Source: Methanomassiliicoccus sp. UBA6 (GTDB lineage Archaea; Thermoplasmatota; Thermoplasmata; Methanomassiliicoccales; Methanomassiliicoccaceae). Taken from it: a stretch of DNA of 25,221 nucleotides. The notes beneath the pieces were generated by a model. That model saw nothing but the letters and a program-made list of their open reading frames with translations. It was not told where the DNA came from and did not search any database. The stretch lies in NCBI GenBank assembly GCA_002508545.1, contig DAVH01000038.1:22743-47963 (forward strand), given 5' to 3'. The position numbers and the translations under genes are program-made. Positions 1-7,500 of the stretch are shown one piece after another; within the stretch, counting starts at the first letter, position 1, and every line of letters begins with the position of its first letter.

Positions 1-2
1 CG

Positions 3-167
3 TACACCGAGATCCCGGACAGCTGCCGAGATCACCGCGACGTGATCAATGCCATACTGGACCGCCAGACCAGGGCGTTCGGGGATGGCCAGGGTTCATC
101 CCGCTCGGCGAGGTCCGGAATGGTTAGCGTCATGCGATGGCTCCGCCGCGGATGCCGGCGCATGTGA
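3..167 (+). CDS. C-terminal end of an unidentified protein (partial)
   Basis: An open frame runs in from the left edge and stops at TGA 165-167, giving 54 residues that begin YTEIPDSCRDHRDVINAIL. Third codon positions over the first 40 codons are nearly all G or C, as in the confident genes here, and the other two forward frames are closed within the same stretch. This supports a real gene tail over chance. No motif or family is recognisable in so short a piece. The last dozen residues are Arg-rich (MRWLRRGCRRM). The gene converges on the Roadblock gene, whose stop lies 56 bp further on. Confidence 0.45.
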   Translation, partial: YTEIPDSCRDHRDVINAILDRQTRAFGDGQGSSRSARSGMVSVMRWLRRGCRRM

Positions 168-180
168 GGATAAGCTCCCG

Positions 181-196
181 GTGAGAATGTTCTCAC
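181..196. promoter_or_regulatory. Perfect 7-bp inverted repeat between convergent genes
   Basis: GTGAGAA-TG-TTCTCAC is a perfect dyad with a 2-base centre. The spacer is too short for a stable RNA hairpin, so it looks more like a protein-binding site than a terminator. It sits between two convergent gene ends, an unusual place for an operator. Function unknown. Confidence 0.35.
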
Positions 197-222
197 AGGG
201 ATGTGGAAAATTAAGATCCAGC

Positions 223-582
223 TCAGAGGATCGATTCCGCGTTGGCCAGGAGCTCGCGCGTGAGATCGGTCACCTTCTCGCGGTCGCCGCCCTGGTCCAT
301 CAGGATGGTCACGAGGTATTTCGTGCCGACACCTACGATGATGAGGGTCTGCTCGGTGAGCTCGATGGTCACCTTGGCCAGCTTGTCCTTGAGTTCGGTG
401 GAGGTGGTCTCCGCCGCTCCCAGGATGATAGCGGACATGGCAGCGAAGGTCTCACGGTGGATCCCCTTCAGGGGTCCGCCCATGATGTACATGCCTCCGC
501 GGGACACCAGCGAAGCATCAAGGACATGATCCTGGCTTTTGATCTGGTCCAATGCGCTTCTTACGGGTGACATCTCGCTCAT
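223..582 (-). CDS. Roadblock/LC7 domain protein
   Basis: This 119-residue protein has the size and pattern of a single Roadblock/LC7 (MglB-like) domain. It has an N-terminal helix (SPVRSALDQIKS), two beta strands around VLDASLVSRGGMYIMG, a central helix (ETFAAMSAIILGAAETTSTEL), and a strand pair (VTIELTEQTLIIVGVG...YLVTILM) before a C-terminal helix. In archaea and bacteria such proteins dimerise and usually regulate small Ras-like GTPases or act as scaffolds in the cytoplasm. No partner GTPase is adjacent, so the partner is unknown. The ATG at 582 is preceded by GAGGAA about 5 bases upstream, and a TATA box lies about 45 bp upstream, which supports this start. The gene stands alone in a divergent arrangement with the helical-repeat gene at 811. 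Confidence 0.8.
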   Translation of the reverse strand: MSEMSPVRSALDQIKSQDHVLDASLVSRGGMYIMGGPLKGIHRETFAAMSAIILGAAETTSTELKDKLAKVTIELTEQTLIIVGVGTKYLVTILMDQGGDREKVTDLTRELLANAESIL

Positions 583-622
583 GGTATTCCTCGTTCCCGG
601 TTTTCTGCCTAATGAGCCACCG

Positions 623-633
623 CCATATATAGG
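623..633 (-). promoter_or_regulatory. TATA box for the Roadblock gene
   Basis: On the minus strand the site reads CCTATATATGG. Its centre is about 46 bp before the ATG at 582, which would give a transcription start near 603 and a leader of about 20 bases carrying GAGGAA. Confidence 0.55.
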
Positions 634-810
634 TTTTGATAAAAATATTTCAGGGGGTGCCGTCCAGCATCCGCCAGCAGCGTCAGGCCGGCGCTCCGTT
701 CACGGCCGCCGACGATGCGGGGGCGAAGTTTCCCGTCTTGCAGGATTTAATCCTAGCATGCCAATCTATTTGTATCCCCGCACTAGTTCAATCCAGCATC
801 AGTGGGGCCG

Positions 811-1935
811 ATGTCGTTCATTGGTATCTTCGGCAAGAAATTCGAGGAGGAACGGCTTGAGGCCAGCATGCTCGACTCTTTTTCCTCTGACCTGGAATCG
901 GATACGGAGCGGATCCGGCGCAAGCTGATCAAGCGGGCGGGCGACAGGCCACAGGAGACCCTGGTGCTTCTTCTAAGGAACTACGAGGGCGGGGATGAGC
1001 GGGTCAAGAGGTCCATCATCGGGACCCTCGCCGAGCTGGCACAGGACCGCTCGGTGATGGCCATGATCCTGGAGGAGATGGTCCATCCCAGCCGCAGCGT
1101 CCGCAAGGCGGTGCAGAGCTTCCTGGGAGAGCACATAGGCCCCCACGCGGCGATCTACGCCTCGCTCTACGAGCAGACCATGCTCATGGTGGCGATGTCC
1201 AAGCGCAAGGATGTCCCGGTCGAGGACCTGGTGTCCCTGTCCGAGCTGACCAAGGAGACGCTCATGGAGGGCGAGGTCATGGAGGCGGTGAGGGACATCG
1301 GGTTCTGCCTGGACCACGCAAAGCACCGCTACCGCAGCTCGGAGCAGCTGAAGGACTACCTTTCCGACTTCCTGAAGCTGGCGCCCGACCTCTCGCGGAT
1401 GGGCGTGTACAGCAGCTCGATCGAGGAGCCGCTCCGCAAGGCCATGAAGGCGTCCCGCAACCGGAGCTTCGACGAGACCAAGGAGATAATCGAGGAGCGA
1501 AAGAAAGAGGCGGAGCTGCGCCGGGACCTCGGCTCCATCGTTCTCAAGATCAAGAGCGCCGTGAACTCCAGGCCCGTGCTGGACATGGAGGCGTTGACCG
1601 ATGAGGACAGGGAGGAGCTGTCGACATTGCGCGGCCTGAACGAGTCGGTGGGGACGCTGCTGAGCGGCAACCGCCGGACCAAGGCCATCGCCGTGCTGCA
1701 CGAGTACATCGACGGTTTCCTCCGCGGCTACGAGGTCACACTGAGGCCGAAGCTCGACGCCGGGGACCAGGGGGCGGCGGCCACGCTGTACGCGATAGGC
1801 CTCACCTGCGTGAAGCTTGCTTCGTACCTGCTGCCGCTGACCGCGGAGAAGGCGTACCTGGAGGCCTTCAGGGACCTGGAGGGGACGGCCAGCGTTCAGG
1901 CCGTCGTCCTGCCCGATGCGATCACCGGCAGCTAG
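811..1935 (+). CDS. Helical (HEAT-like) repeat protein, function unknown
   Basis: This 374-residue soluble protein is rich in Lys, Arg, Glu and Leu, with no signal peptide or membrane segment. Residues about 25-130 look like an alpha-solenoid: repeated amphipathic helices such as ETLVLLLRNY, VKRSIIGTLAELA and SRSVRKAVQSFLGEHI, the last in the style of HEAT repeats. The middle (about 210-250) is a highly charged, possibly coiled-coil helix (SFDETKEIIEERKKEAELRR). The C-terminal third is again helical. I do not recognise a named family. ATG 811 is preferred over GTG 802 because it gives the natural MSFIGIFGKKF beginning; a weak TATA-like stretch lies near 767-775. It is followed after 160 bp by ftsZ, which has its own promoter. 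A structural or scaffolding role is possible but only inferred. Confidence 0.75.
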   Translation: MSFIGIFGKKFEEERLEASMLDSFSSDLESDTERIRRKLIKRAGDRPQETLVLLLRNYEGGDERVKRSIIGTLAELAQDRSVMAMILEEMVHPSRSVRKAVQSFLGEHIGPHAAIYASLYEQTMLMVAMSKRKDVPVEDLVSLSELTKETLMEGEVMEAVRDIGFCLDHAKHRYRSSEQLKDYLSDFLKLAPDLSRMGVYSSSIEEPLRKAMKASRNRSFDETKEIIEERKKEAELRRDLGSIVLKIKSAVNSRPVLDMEALTDEDREELSTLRGLNESVGTLLSGNRRTKAIAVLHEYIDGFLRGYEVTLRPKLDAGDQGAAATLYAIGLTCVKLASYLLPLTAEKAYLEAFRDLEGTASVQAVVLPDAITGS

Positions 1936-2051
1936 TGCCGTCTGACCGATGTCGGACGTGATATGGAGACCGGGGCCCGACCGGACCAGGACGCTATGGG
2001 CAGGTCATATATGGCCAGAATATTTTAATCACCCATATGGAACTAGCAAAA

Positions 2052-2059
2052 TTTATATG
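2052..2059 (+). promoter_or_regulatory. TATA box for ftsZ
   Basis: TTTATATG in an A/T-rich context lies 41 bp before the chosen ATG (2096), giving an expected start of transcription near 2080 and a leader holding GAGGG (2083-2087). A second A/T block (ATATTTTAATC, about 2019-2030) could be an upstream promoter. CATATATGG (2006-2014) and CCATATGG (2033-2040) flank that block. Confidence 0.6.
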
Positions 2060-2095
2060 TCATGGAGGCGGTTCCGTCAGACGAGGGATGCACTA

Positions 2096-3331
2096 ATGCC
2101 AAATTCGTTGGTAAAGAACGCACTAGGTAGTGACTACAAGGAGAAGCTGGCGCCCAGAGCGGTAGAGGCTCCGGCGCCCGCGCCCGTTCAGGAGCAGGAA
2201 CTGTCTGACACCGACAGGGAGATCCTGGAGATGGCGGCCAAGCTTGATGTCTGCATCAAGATCATGGGCTGCGGAGGCGGCGGCTCCAACACCATCAACC
2301 GCTGCGTGGATGCCGGCATCAGCGGGGCTCAGCTCTGCGCGATCAACACCGACGCCAAGCACCTCCTGACCATCCGCGCTCCGAAGAAGATCCTGATCGG
2401 CAAGAGCACCACCCGGGGAATGGGAGCGGGAGCGCTCCCGGAGAACGGGGAGGCTGCGGCCAGGGAGAACGACAACGACATTCGCCAGTTCCTCACCGGT
2501 TCCAACATCGTTTTCGTCACCGCCGGCATGGGCGGCGGCACCGGTACCGGTTCCGCGCACTATGTCGCCTCGATCGCCAAGGAGCAGATCAGGGCGCTCA
2601 CCATCGGCGTGGTCACCTTCCCGTTCAAGGCTGAAGGTACCGTCCGGGCCGAGAACGCCATGATCGGCCTCAACAAGCTGAGGTCGGTGTGCGACACCAC
2701 CATCGTGGTCCCCAACGACAAGCTGCTGGAGCTCGTTCCGAAGCTGCCGGTCGACGCGGCGTTCAAGGTCGCGGACGAGGTCCTCATGCAGACCATAAAG
2801 GGGCTCACTGAGATCATCACCAAGCCCGGCCTGGTCAACCTCGACTACGCCGATATCCAGACGGTCATGAAGGAAGGCGGCGTCGCCTTCGTCGGCATCG
2901 GCGAGGCGAACACCGAGGAGGACGACAGGGTCAAGGCGGCGGTCCACGAGGCACTGACCTCCCCGCTGCTGGGCGAGATCAACCTGAAGGACGCCAAGGG
3001 CGCGCTCATCCGCGTCGTTGGCGGCCCGGACATGTCGGTCGGAGAGGCCCAGAGGGCGGCCGAGATCGTCACCAACAGCGTCAACGAGCGCGCCAGGATC
3101 ATCTGGGGTTGCTCCGTCGACCCCGAGCTGGAGGGCACCATCAAGATCCTCCTGATCGTCACCGGCGCTTCGTCCAAGTACATGTACGGCAAGGGCGGAC
3201 AGCCCACCAGCCGCCTCGGCGCTCTGGAGAACGACATACCCAGGCCCAAGCTCGGTGCCCAGCCCCAGCAGAGGCCTCAGCCTCAGAGGCAGGCGCCCTA
3301 CGACGACGATGGGATAGACTTCGTGCGGTGA
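2096..3331 (+). CDS. ftsZ: Cell division GTPase FtsZ
   Basis: FtsZ is the tubulin-like GTPase that forms the division ring at mid-cell. The 411-residue product has GCGGGGSNTIN at 58-68, the tubulin signature GGGTGTG at 146-152, and the T7-loop NLDYAD at 248-253, whose acidic residues complete the GTPase site of the neighbouring subunit. A Pro/Gln-rich linker (about 380-400) leads to the tail DDDGIDFVR, which resembles the short conserved C-terminal peptide of archaeal FtsZ. The start is ATG 2096: the frame stays open upstream to 1949, but that extension covers the TATA box, and GAGGG lies 8 bases before 2096. The sequence carries features of both archaeal FtsZ1 and FtsZ2, so I do not assign the paralogue. 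Its 3' end converges on the PAPS-reductase fusion with a 58-bp gap. Confidence 0.96.
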   Translation: MPNSLVKNALGSDYKEKLAPRAVEAPAPAPVQEQELSDTDREILEMAAKLDVCIKIMGCGGGGSNTINRCVDAGISGAQLCAINTDAKHLLTIRAPKKILIGKSTTRGMGAGALPENGEAAARENDNDIRQFLTGSNIVFVTAGMGGGTGTGSAHYVASIAKEQIRALTIGVVTFPFKAEGTVRAENAMIGLNKLRSVCDTTIVVPNDKLLELVPKLPVDAAFKVADEVLMQTIKGLTEIITKPGLVNLDYADIQTVMKEGGVAFVGIGEANTEEDDRVKAAVHEALTSPLLGEINLKDAKGALIRVVGGPDMSVGEAQRAAEIVTNSVNERARIIWGCSVDPELEGTIKILLIVTGASSKYMYGKGGQPTSRLGALENDIPRPKLGAQPQQRPQPQRQAPYDDDGIDFVR

Positions 3332-3389
3332 ACGCGGGGGCTATCGAGGACGTCGGGAAACCCCTTCCCTCATCTATTTGTTCGGAAGG

Positions 3390-5306
3390 TCAGAAATCAA
3401 AGGCGTTGTCACCGAAGGTGATAGCCGGACACGGCTCCACGCAGCGCCCGCAATGGGCGCATCTACCAACCTCTACGTGGATCCGGCCGAGCTCTAGCCT
3501 AAGTGCACCCTCGCTGCATCTTCCGGTGCACACGCCGCAACCGACGCACTCCTCGGCCTTGACCACCGTTCGCCGCACCCTTTCAACCTTTTCCTTCAAT
3601 TTTTCTGCATCGGCGTCCTTGCCCATCAGGGCGCCCTCGTCGAACACCGTGACGCCGTCGACCGCCACCCAGCCCTCGTCCTCGTTGAGGGTGACCTCGC
3701 CGAGCATGTTCAGCACGTTGGCGACGCGGTCAAGGTGGAGTGAGCGATCGAACGCGCCCTCGATGGAGTAGCCCATGGTGCACGGCGAGACCCCTTTCTG
3801 AACGAACAGCTTGAGGTTCCCCTCGCCGGCAGCGTCCTTCGGCTCCGCCCTGATGGTGACGCCCGCCTTCTCCAGCTCCTGCCTTATCGACGGCGGCACC
3901 GCCTTCCAGCGCCATATCCCGTAGTCGACCCACTCGCCGGGAAGACCGCGCTTCTCGGCCCTTGCCCGCAGCACGGCGTCCCACCGGCGATAACCTTCCG
4001 AACCGGCCTCCACCAGCTTGAGCTCGGCGAGGTCCGACGCCGGGCACATGAAGCAGCCGATGCGGTCGAGGCCGCGGTCGTACCACGGGTTGTACGGCTC
4101 CCCGTCGCCGATGATCAGCAGCCAGACGTGCAATGAGGTCCAATTCTGGATCGGCGACGCGCCGATCTGTCCCGGGGTCCAGGGGTTCTCCCACACCCGG
4201 GGCTTGGACGCTCGGGACTCCGATTCGTACCGCCGCTGCCCGATGAACGATAGGACGCCGTCGGGGAAGTGCTTGGCGATGGCCCTCACCGTGGGGCCGA
4301 GCTTGTTGGTCTTGCAGCACCACCTGTAGTCCCTTCCCGGAGGACCGAAGACCTTCAAGCCCTCCTCGAACGCCTCCCGCGGCGCTTCCTCGAAGATCAG
4401 CTCGGCGCCGTGGCGCGCGGCGACCTCGCGGACATGCTGCACCGTCTCCGGGAACTCCAGGCCGGTGTCGATGTAGAAGAGCGGAAGGCTCCTGCCCGTC
4501 CTCTTTCCAAGGAGGAAGGTCGCCAGGGAATCCTTGCCCCCGGAGAAGGAGACGATCGCCGGCAGGTTCCGCTCGCGCATCACCCGGGTCATGAAGCTCA
4601 CCGCTTCGGAGATCTTGCGGTCCATCTCCGGCCCGTTGGCCTGGAGCACCTCCGGCCAGCCAGCTCCCGACATCTCGGGCACGCTGTCCTCCGGAGCCTC
4701 GTACCACCGGACCTTGATGGCCATCCCCTTCCCTCCGGCGGACATCTCCGCCGAGGACATCCTCGACGAGCCGGCGGCGAACGCCCTGCCCAGGCGGTCG
4801 ACCACCACCACCTCGTCGCCGGGCGCGATGCCCTCGCTGCACGACAGCACGCCGGGCGCCAGCAGGTTGGAGCCGTTCAGGATCGGCTTGAGCGCCCCGT
4901 CGTCGGCTACGACCCTGCCGCGGGCGAGAACGGACTGCATGGCCTTGGCCGCCGCCATCCGCGCCAGGAAGACCCATCCCCGGCCGAGGTCGTAGCGCAG
5001 CGTGCCGGCGACCTTGCCGTCGACGATGACCTCGTCCATCCGGTCGAGCGCCGGCGCCTTGTTCATCAGGGCGAAGTGTCCCTCCTTGAGCACCGCCTCG
5101 CCGCACCCCGGCCCGAACTGGCGGTCGATGACCTCGCGGGCGTGGGCTATGTCGTGCGCCGTGGCCGGACGGGCGTCGCCGGGCGGGGTGATCTCCATCT
5201 GGCGGGTCGCTCCCTCGCACCGCCCGCATTGCTTGGCCTCGAGAACGGGCACATTGCAGCGGTCGCACCACCTGAGAGGAATCTTTCCAAGACGAACCAG
5301 GGACAC
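3390..5306 (-). CDS. Zinc ribbon-PUA-PAPS reductase-ferredoxin fusion protein
   Basis: This protein has 638 residues from the chosen GTG. Domains in order: a Cys4 zinc ribbon (C14, C17, C27, C30); a mixed region; a PUA-like domain (about 129-203, GSNLLAPGV...PGDEVVVVD); a PAPS-reductase/PP-loop ATPase domain with SGGKDS at 255-260, the Cys pair RWCCK at 328-332 and CFMC at 418-421; and a C-terminal 2[4Fe-4S] ferredoxin (C587, C590, C593, C597 and C616, C619, C622, C626). PP-loop enzymes adenylate a substrate; PUA domains bind RNA. I infer an iron-sulphur-dependent sulphur transfer or RNA modification role over sulphate assimilation. The frame is open upstream to 5477, but a TATA box at 5328-5337 lies 25 bp before GTG 5306, and the resulting MSLVRLGKIPLRWCDRC beginning is compact. 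The mRNA may be leaderless. Confidence 0.85.
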   Translation of the reverse strand: MSLVRLGKIPLRWCDRCNVPVLEAKQCGRCEGATRQMEITPPGDARPATAHDIAHAREVIDRQFGPGCGEAVLKEGHFALMNKAPALDRMDEVIVDGKVAGTLRYDLGRGWVFLARMAAAKAMQSVLARGRVVADDGALKPILNGSNLLAPGVLSCSEGIAPGDEVVVVDRLGRAFAAGSSRMSSAEMSAGGKGMAIKVRWYEAPEDSVPEMSGAGWPEVLQANGPEMDRKISEAVSFMTRVMRERNLPAIVSFSGGKDSLATFLLGKRTGRSLPLFYIDTGLEFPETVQHVREVAARHGAELIFEEAPREAFEEGLKVFGPPGRDYRWCCKTNKLGPTVRAIAKHFPDGVLSFIGQRRYESESRASKPRVWENPWTPGQIGASPIQNWTSLHVWLLIIGDGEPYNPWYDRGLDRIGCFMCPASDLAELKLVEAGSEGYRRWDAVLRARAEKRGLPGEWVDYGIWRWKAVPPSIRQELEKAGVTIRAEPKDAAGEGNLKLFVQKGVSPCTMGYSIEGAFDRSLHLDRVANVLNMLGEVTLNEDEGWVAVDGVTVFDEGALMGKDADAEKLKEKVERVRRTVVKAEECVGCGVCTGRCSEGALRLELGRIHVEVGRCAHCGRCVEPCPAITFGDNAFDF

Positions 5307-5327
5307 GGCCGATGTGTAGGCATGGGA

Positions 5328-5337
5328 GTAATTAACC
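5328..5337 (-). promoter_or_regulatory. TATA box for the PAPS-reductase fusion
   Basis: On the minus strand the site reads GGTTAATTAC. Its centre is about 26 bp from GTG 5306, the distance expected between an archaeal TATA box and its transcription start. It decides the start codon and suggests a leaderless message. Confidence 0.55.
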
Positions 5338-5520
5338 TTTTTCGAGAAATAGGACCGGAGAGCCGCATCAGGAGCTTGATGGAAGGATACGGCAACCCCA
5401 CCATCTTCGGTTACGGAGCGGTCCTCAAGGGATGAACCGCAACGTTCTCTAGTGCGAGCTGCCGCATATGAGCTCACGGATCGGAGGCGGTGCCTGCCTG
5501 AGTGACGTGATCGTCCGCCA

Positions 5521-5928
5521 TCACATGCGGACGATGGCCACGGCGAAGCGTTCGGTGTTCGAGATCACGCCCGCAAGGGCCTCCAGGCTGATAGGCTTCT
5601 CGATGAAGCCGTCCGCCAGCGGCGCGTGCTCCCTGACATATTGAAGTTCGCCGGTGTCCAGGGCCATGATCACCCTGGTATCCTTGAGCTCGGGATCGCT
5701 TTTGATCTCCTTCAGGACCTCGAAGCCGTTCATGAGCGGCATCAGGGTGTCCAGGATCACCAGCTCCGGACGGCGCTCGTGGATGATATGAAGGGCTTCC
5801 ACCCCCGTCCGCGCCCACGAGATGTCGTTGAGCATCCGGACGCCTGATAGCGTCTCACGGAACAAGTTGATGTCCGCCTCGTTGTCCTCGACAATGAGTA
5901 TCTTCGCCGTTGTTGGGGGCCCGAGCAT
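5521..5928 (-). CDS. Stand-alone response regulator receiver protein
   Basis: This 135-residue CheY-like receiver has no output domain. The acidic pair is E14-D15 (ILIVEDN), the predicted phospho-acceptor is D60 (ELVILDTLMP) and the conserved lysine is K111 (FIEKP). The position usually held by the Thr/Ser switch in strand 4 (MLTA in most receivers) reads MALDT, so signalling may be altered. Such proteins accept phosphate from a histidine kinase in the cytoplasm. No kinase is nearby, so the partner is unknown. The start ATG 5928 follows a TATA-like TTTAAAATA (5952-5960), close to leaderless spacing. The next gene downstream (PAPS-reductase fusion) is over 200 bp away with its own promoter. 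Confidence 0.88.
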   Translation of the reverse strand: MLGPPTTAKILIVEDNEADINLFRETLSGVRMLNDISWARTGVEALHIIHERRPELVILDTLMPLMNGFEVLKEIKSDPELKDTRVIMALDTGELQYVREHAPLADGFIEKPISLEALAGVISNTERFAVAIVRM

Positions 5929-6023
5929 GCCGTCCTATCCTTCATCAAGGGTATTTTAAAGCGGGGTTAGAATGCTCCTTTTTATCTCCTTTGTCTAGAA
6001 CGAGAATCCTTTAGGCCGGCATC

Positions 6024-6037
6024 CGTGCTCGAGCACG
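6024..6037. promoter_or_regulatory. 14-bp perfect palindrome, candidate operator
   Basis: CGTGCTCGAGCACG is identical to its own reverse complement. It lies about 96 bp upstream of the response regulator start and about 260 bp upstream of the aminotransferase, so it could serve either. The binding protein is unknown. Confidence 0.35.
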
Positions 6038-6260
6038 CTGGACCATCGGCGGAAGCAGGCCACCGGGACGCATCCATCCTTCCTGCTGCGGTGAACTAGG
6101 CCTCAGATGCTCAGCCGCGGTCGACGTGGCCGGGCATCGATCTAGAGGCATAAAGGGCGTGAGCGAGGAGGGCTCTAACGGAGATGATCCCTGCCATCCG
6201 CGGACGATCCCGGTCCATTTTCGATCATCCGTACCAGCAATGGAAGCGTATGGAAGGAAG

Positions 6261-6266
6261 TTTATA
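6261..6266 (+). promoter_or_regulatory. TATA box for the aminotransferase
   Basis: TTTATA is centred about 34 bp before ATG 6298. This predicts transcription from about 6289, which excludes the longer upstream start at 6184. Confidence 0.55.
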
Positions 6267-6297
6267 CCCGTACTCGATTCATGGCCGGAAAAAGAAG

Positions 6298-7497
6298 ATG
6301 GTCAAGATGAAAGCGACCAAGCGCTCCTTGGATGTATCCTACGCCATTCGCGATATCCTCCTCCCGGCGAGGGAGCTGGAGAAGAACGGCGCAGAGATCA
6401 TCAAGCTCCACATCGGAGACCCCAACAAGTTCGATTTCGAGACGCCCAAGCACGTGCGCGATGCCTTGTGCCGTGCTGTCGAGGTCAACGACAACGGGTA
6501 CGCCGAGTCCGAGGGCTACGTCGAGCTTCGTCAGGCCATCCTCGAGAAGGAGAAGCAGAAGAACAACGTGGACGTCGGGATAGAGAACTGCGTCATCACC
6601 AACGGCGTCACCGAGGCGATACAGACGATCAGCGCCGCGGTGGTGGAACCGGGCGACGAGGTCCTCATGCCCGGTCCAGGGTATCCGGCGTACATCGAGT
6701 TCACCAAGTTCTTCGGCGGAAAGCCGGTGACCTACCGGGCGGACGAGTCCAATGGCTGGCAGCCGGATATCGACGACATGAGGAAGAAGATCACCCCCAA
6801 GACGAAGTACATCACGGTCATCAACCCCAACAACCCGACCGGGGCCTTGTACTCCGACAAGGTGCTCAAGGAGATCACCGACCTCGCCGGCGAGCATGAT
6901 CTCTTCATCATCTCCGACGAGATCTACGACCTCATGACCTTCGACGGCGTACACCACTCCCCGGCGGCGCTGTCCAAGGATGTACCGATCATCATGTTCA
7001 ACGGGTTCTCCAAGGTGGACCTGCTTCCCGGCTGGAGGCTCGGTTACACTGTGTTCCGGGACCCCCAGGGCAAGCTGGACGAGATCAAGGAGGGGATGAT
7101 GCGCCAGCTCCGGCTGCGCATCAGCGCCAACAACCCCTGCCAGATGGCGGTGATCGAGGCGCTCAAGGGCCCCAAGGACCATCTCGAGGCGATGAACAAC
7201 AAGCTCCGGGCGCGGCGCGACTACGCGGTCAAGAGGATCAACTCCATCCCCGGGCTGTCGACCGCGAGCCCCAAGGGCGCGTTCTACATGTTCCCCAAGA
7301 TCGAGTCCAAACACTGGAGCAACGACCAGGACTTCGTCCTCGACATCCTGAACAACTGCCACGTGCTCCTCGTTCCCGGTCACGGCTTCGACGAGGTCTA
7401 CGGGAAGATGCACTTCCGGGCGGTGTTCCTGCCCCCGGTGGAGACGCTGGCCAGGGCTTTCGACTCCATCGAGGACTACATGAACAAGGTCGCCTGA
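6298..7497 (+). CDS. Class I/II PLP-dependent aminotransferase
   Basis: This 399-residue fold-type I aminotransferase shows the full set of PLP-site motifs: NPNNPTG at 176-182, SDEIYD with the PLP-binding Asp (207), FSKVDLLPGWRLGY with the Schiff-base Lys at 239 and the substrate-carboxylate Arg further on. The N-terminal part (LHIGDPNKFDFETP, about 37-50) and overall pattern resemble the AlaA/aspartate-alanine aminotransferase branch, so alanine or another common amino acid is the likely substrate. The exact specificity cannot be read from the sequence. The start at 6298 gives MVKMKATKRSLDVSYAIRD; a second ATG at 6307 is equally possible. The gene is convergent with the NmrA-like gene, with only 3 bp between the two stops. 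Confidence 0.9.
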   Translation: MVKMKATKRSLDVSYAIRDILLPARELEKNGAEIIKLHIGDPNKFDFETPKHVRDALCRAVEVNDNGYAESEGYVELRQAILEKEKQKNNVDVGIENCVITNGVTEAIQTISAAVVEPGDEVLMPGPGYPAYIEFTKFFGGKPVTYRADESNGWQPDIDDMRKKITPKTKYITVINPNNPTGALYSDKVLKEITDLAGEHDLFIISDEIYDLMTFDGVHHSPAALSKDVPIIMFNGFSKVDLLPGWRLGYTVFRDPQGKLDEIKEGMMRQLRLRISANNPCQMAVIEALKGPKDHLEAMNNKLRARRDYAVKRINSIPGLSTASPKGAFYMFPKIESKHWSNDQDFVLDILNNCHVLLVPGHGFDEVYGKMHFRAVFLPPVETLARAFDSIEDYMNKVA

Positions 7498-7500
7498 AGC

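Larger units (their letters stand above)
5929..6297. other. Divergent intergenic region with a 14-bp palindrome
   Basis: This 369-bp gene-free stretch holds the minus-strand TATA box of the response regulator (5952-5960), the plus-strand TTTATA box of the aminotransferase (6261-6266) and, between them, the perfect palindrome CGTGCTCGAGCACG (6024-6037). I see no RNA gene or convincing small ORF in it. The aminotransferase frame is open back to 6184, but that part precedes the TATA box. Confidence 0.5.

Noticed and set aside
973..1701. 242-codon minus-strand frame
   Set aside because: It is a shadow of the helical-repeat gene; composition (His, Leu, Val, Gly) and lack of promoter argue against it.
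1949..2095. 49-codon upstream extension of ftsZ
   Set aside because: It spans the TATA box and A/T-rich promoter, has poor codon usage, and a good ribosome-binding site precedes ATG 2096.
4269..5435. 388-codon open frame on the plus strand
   Set aside because: It is antisense to the PAPS-reductase fusion, which carries full zinc, PP-loop and ferredoxin motifs; the plus-strand product has no recognisable domain.
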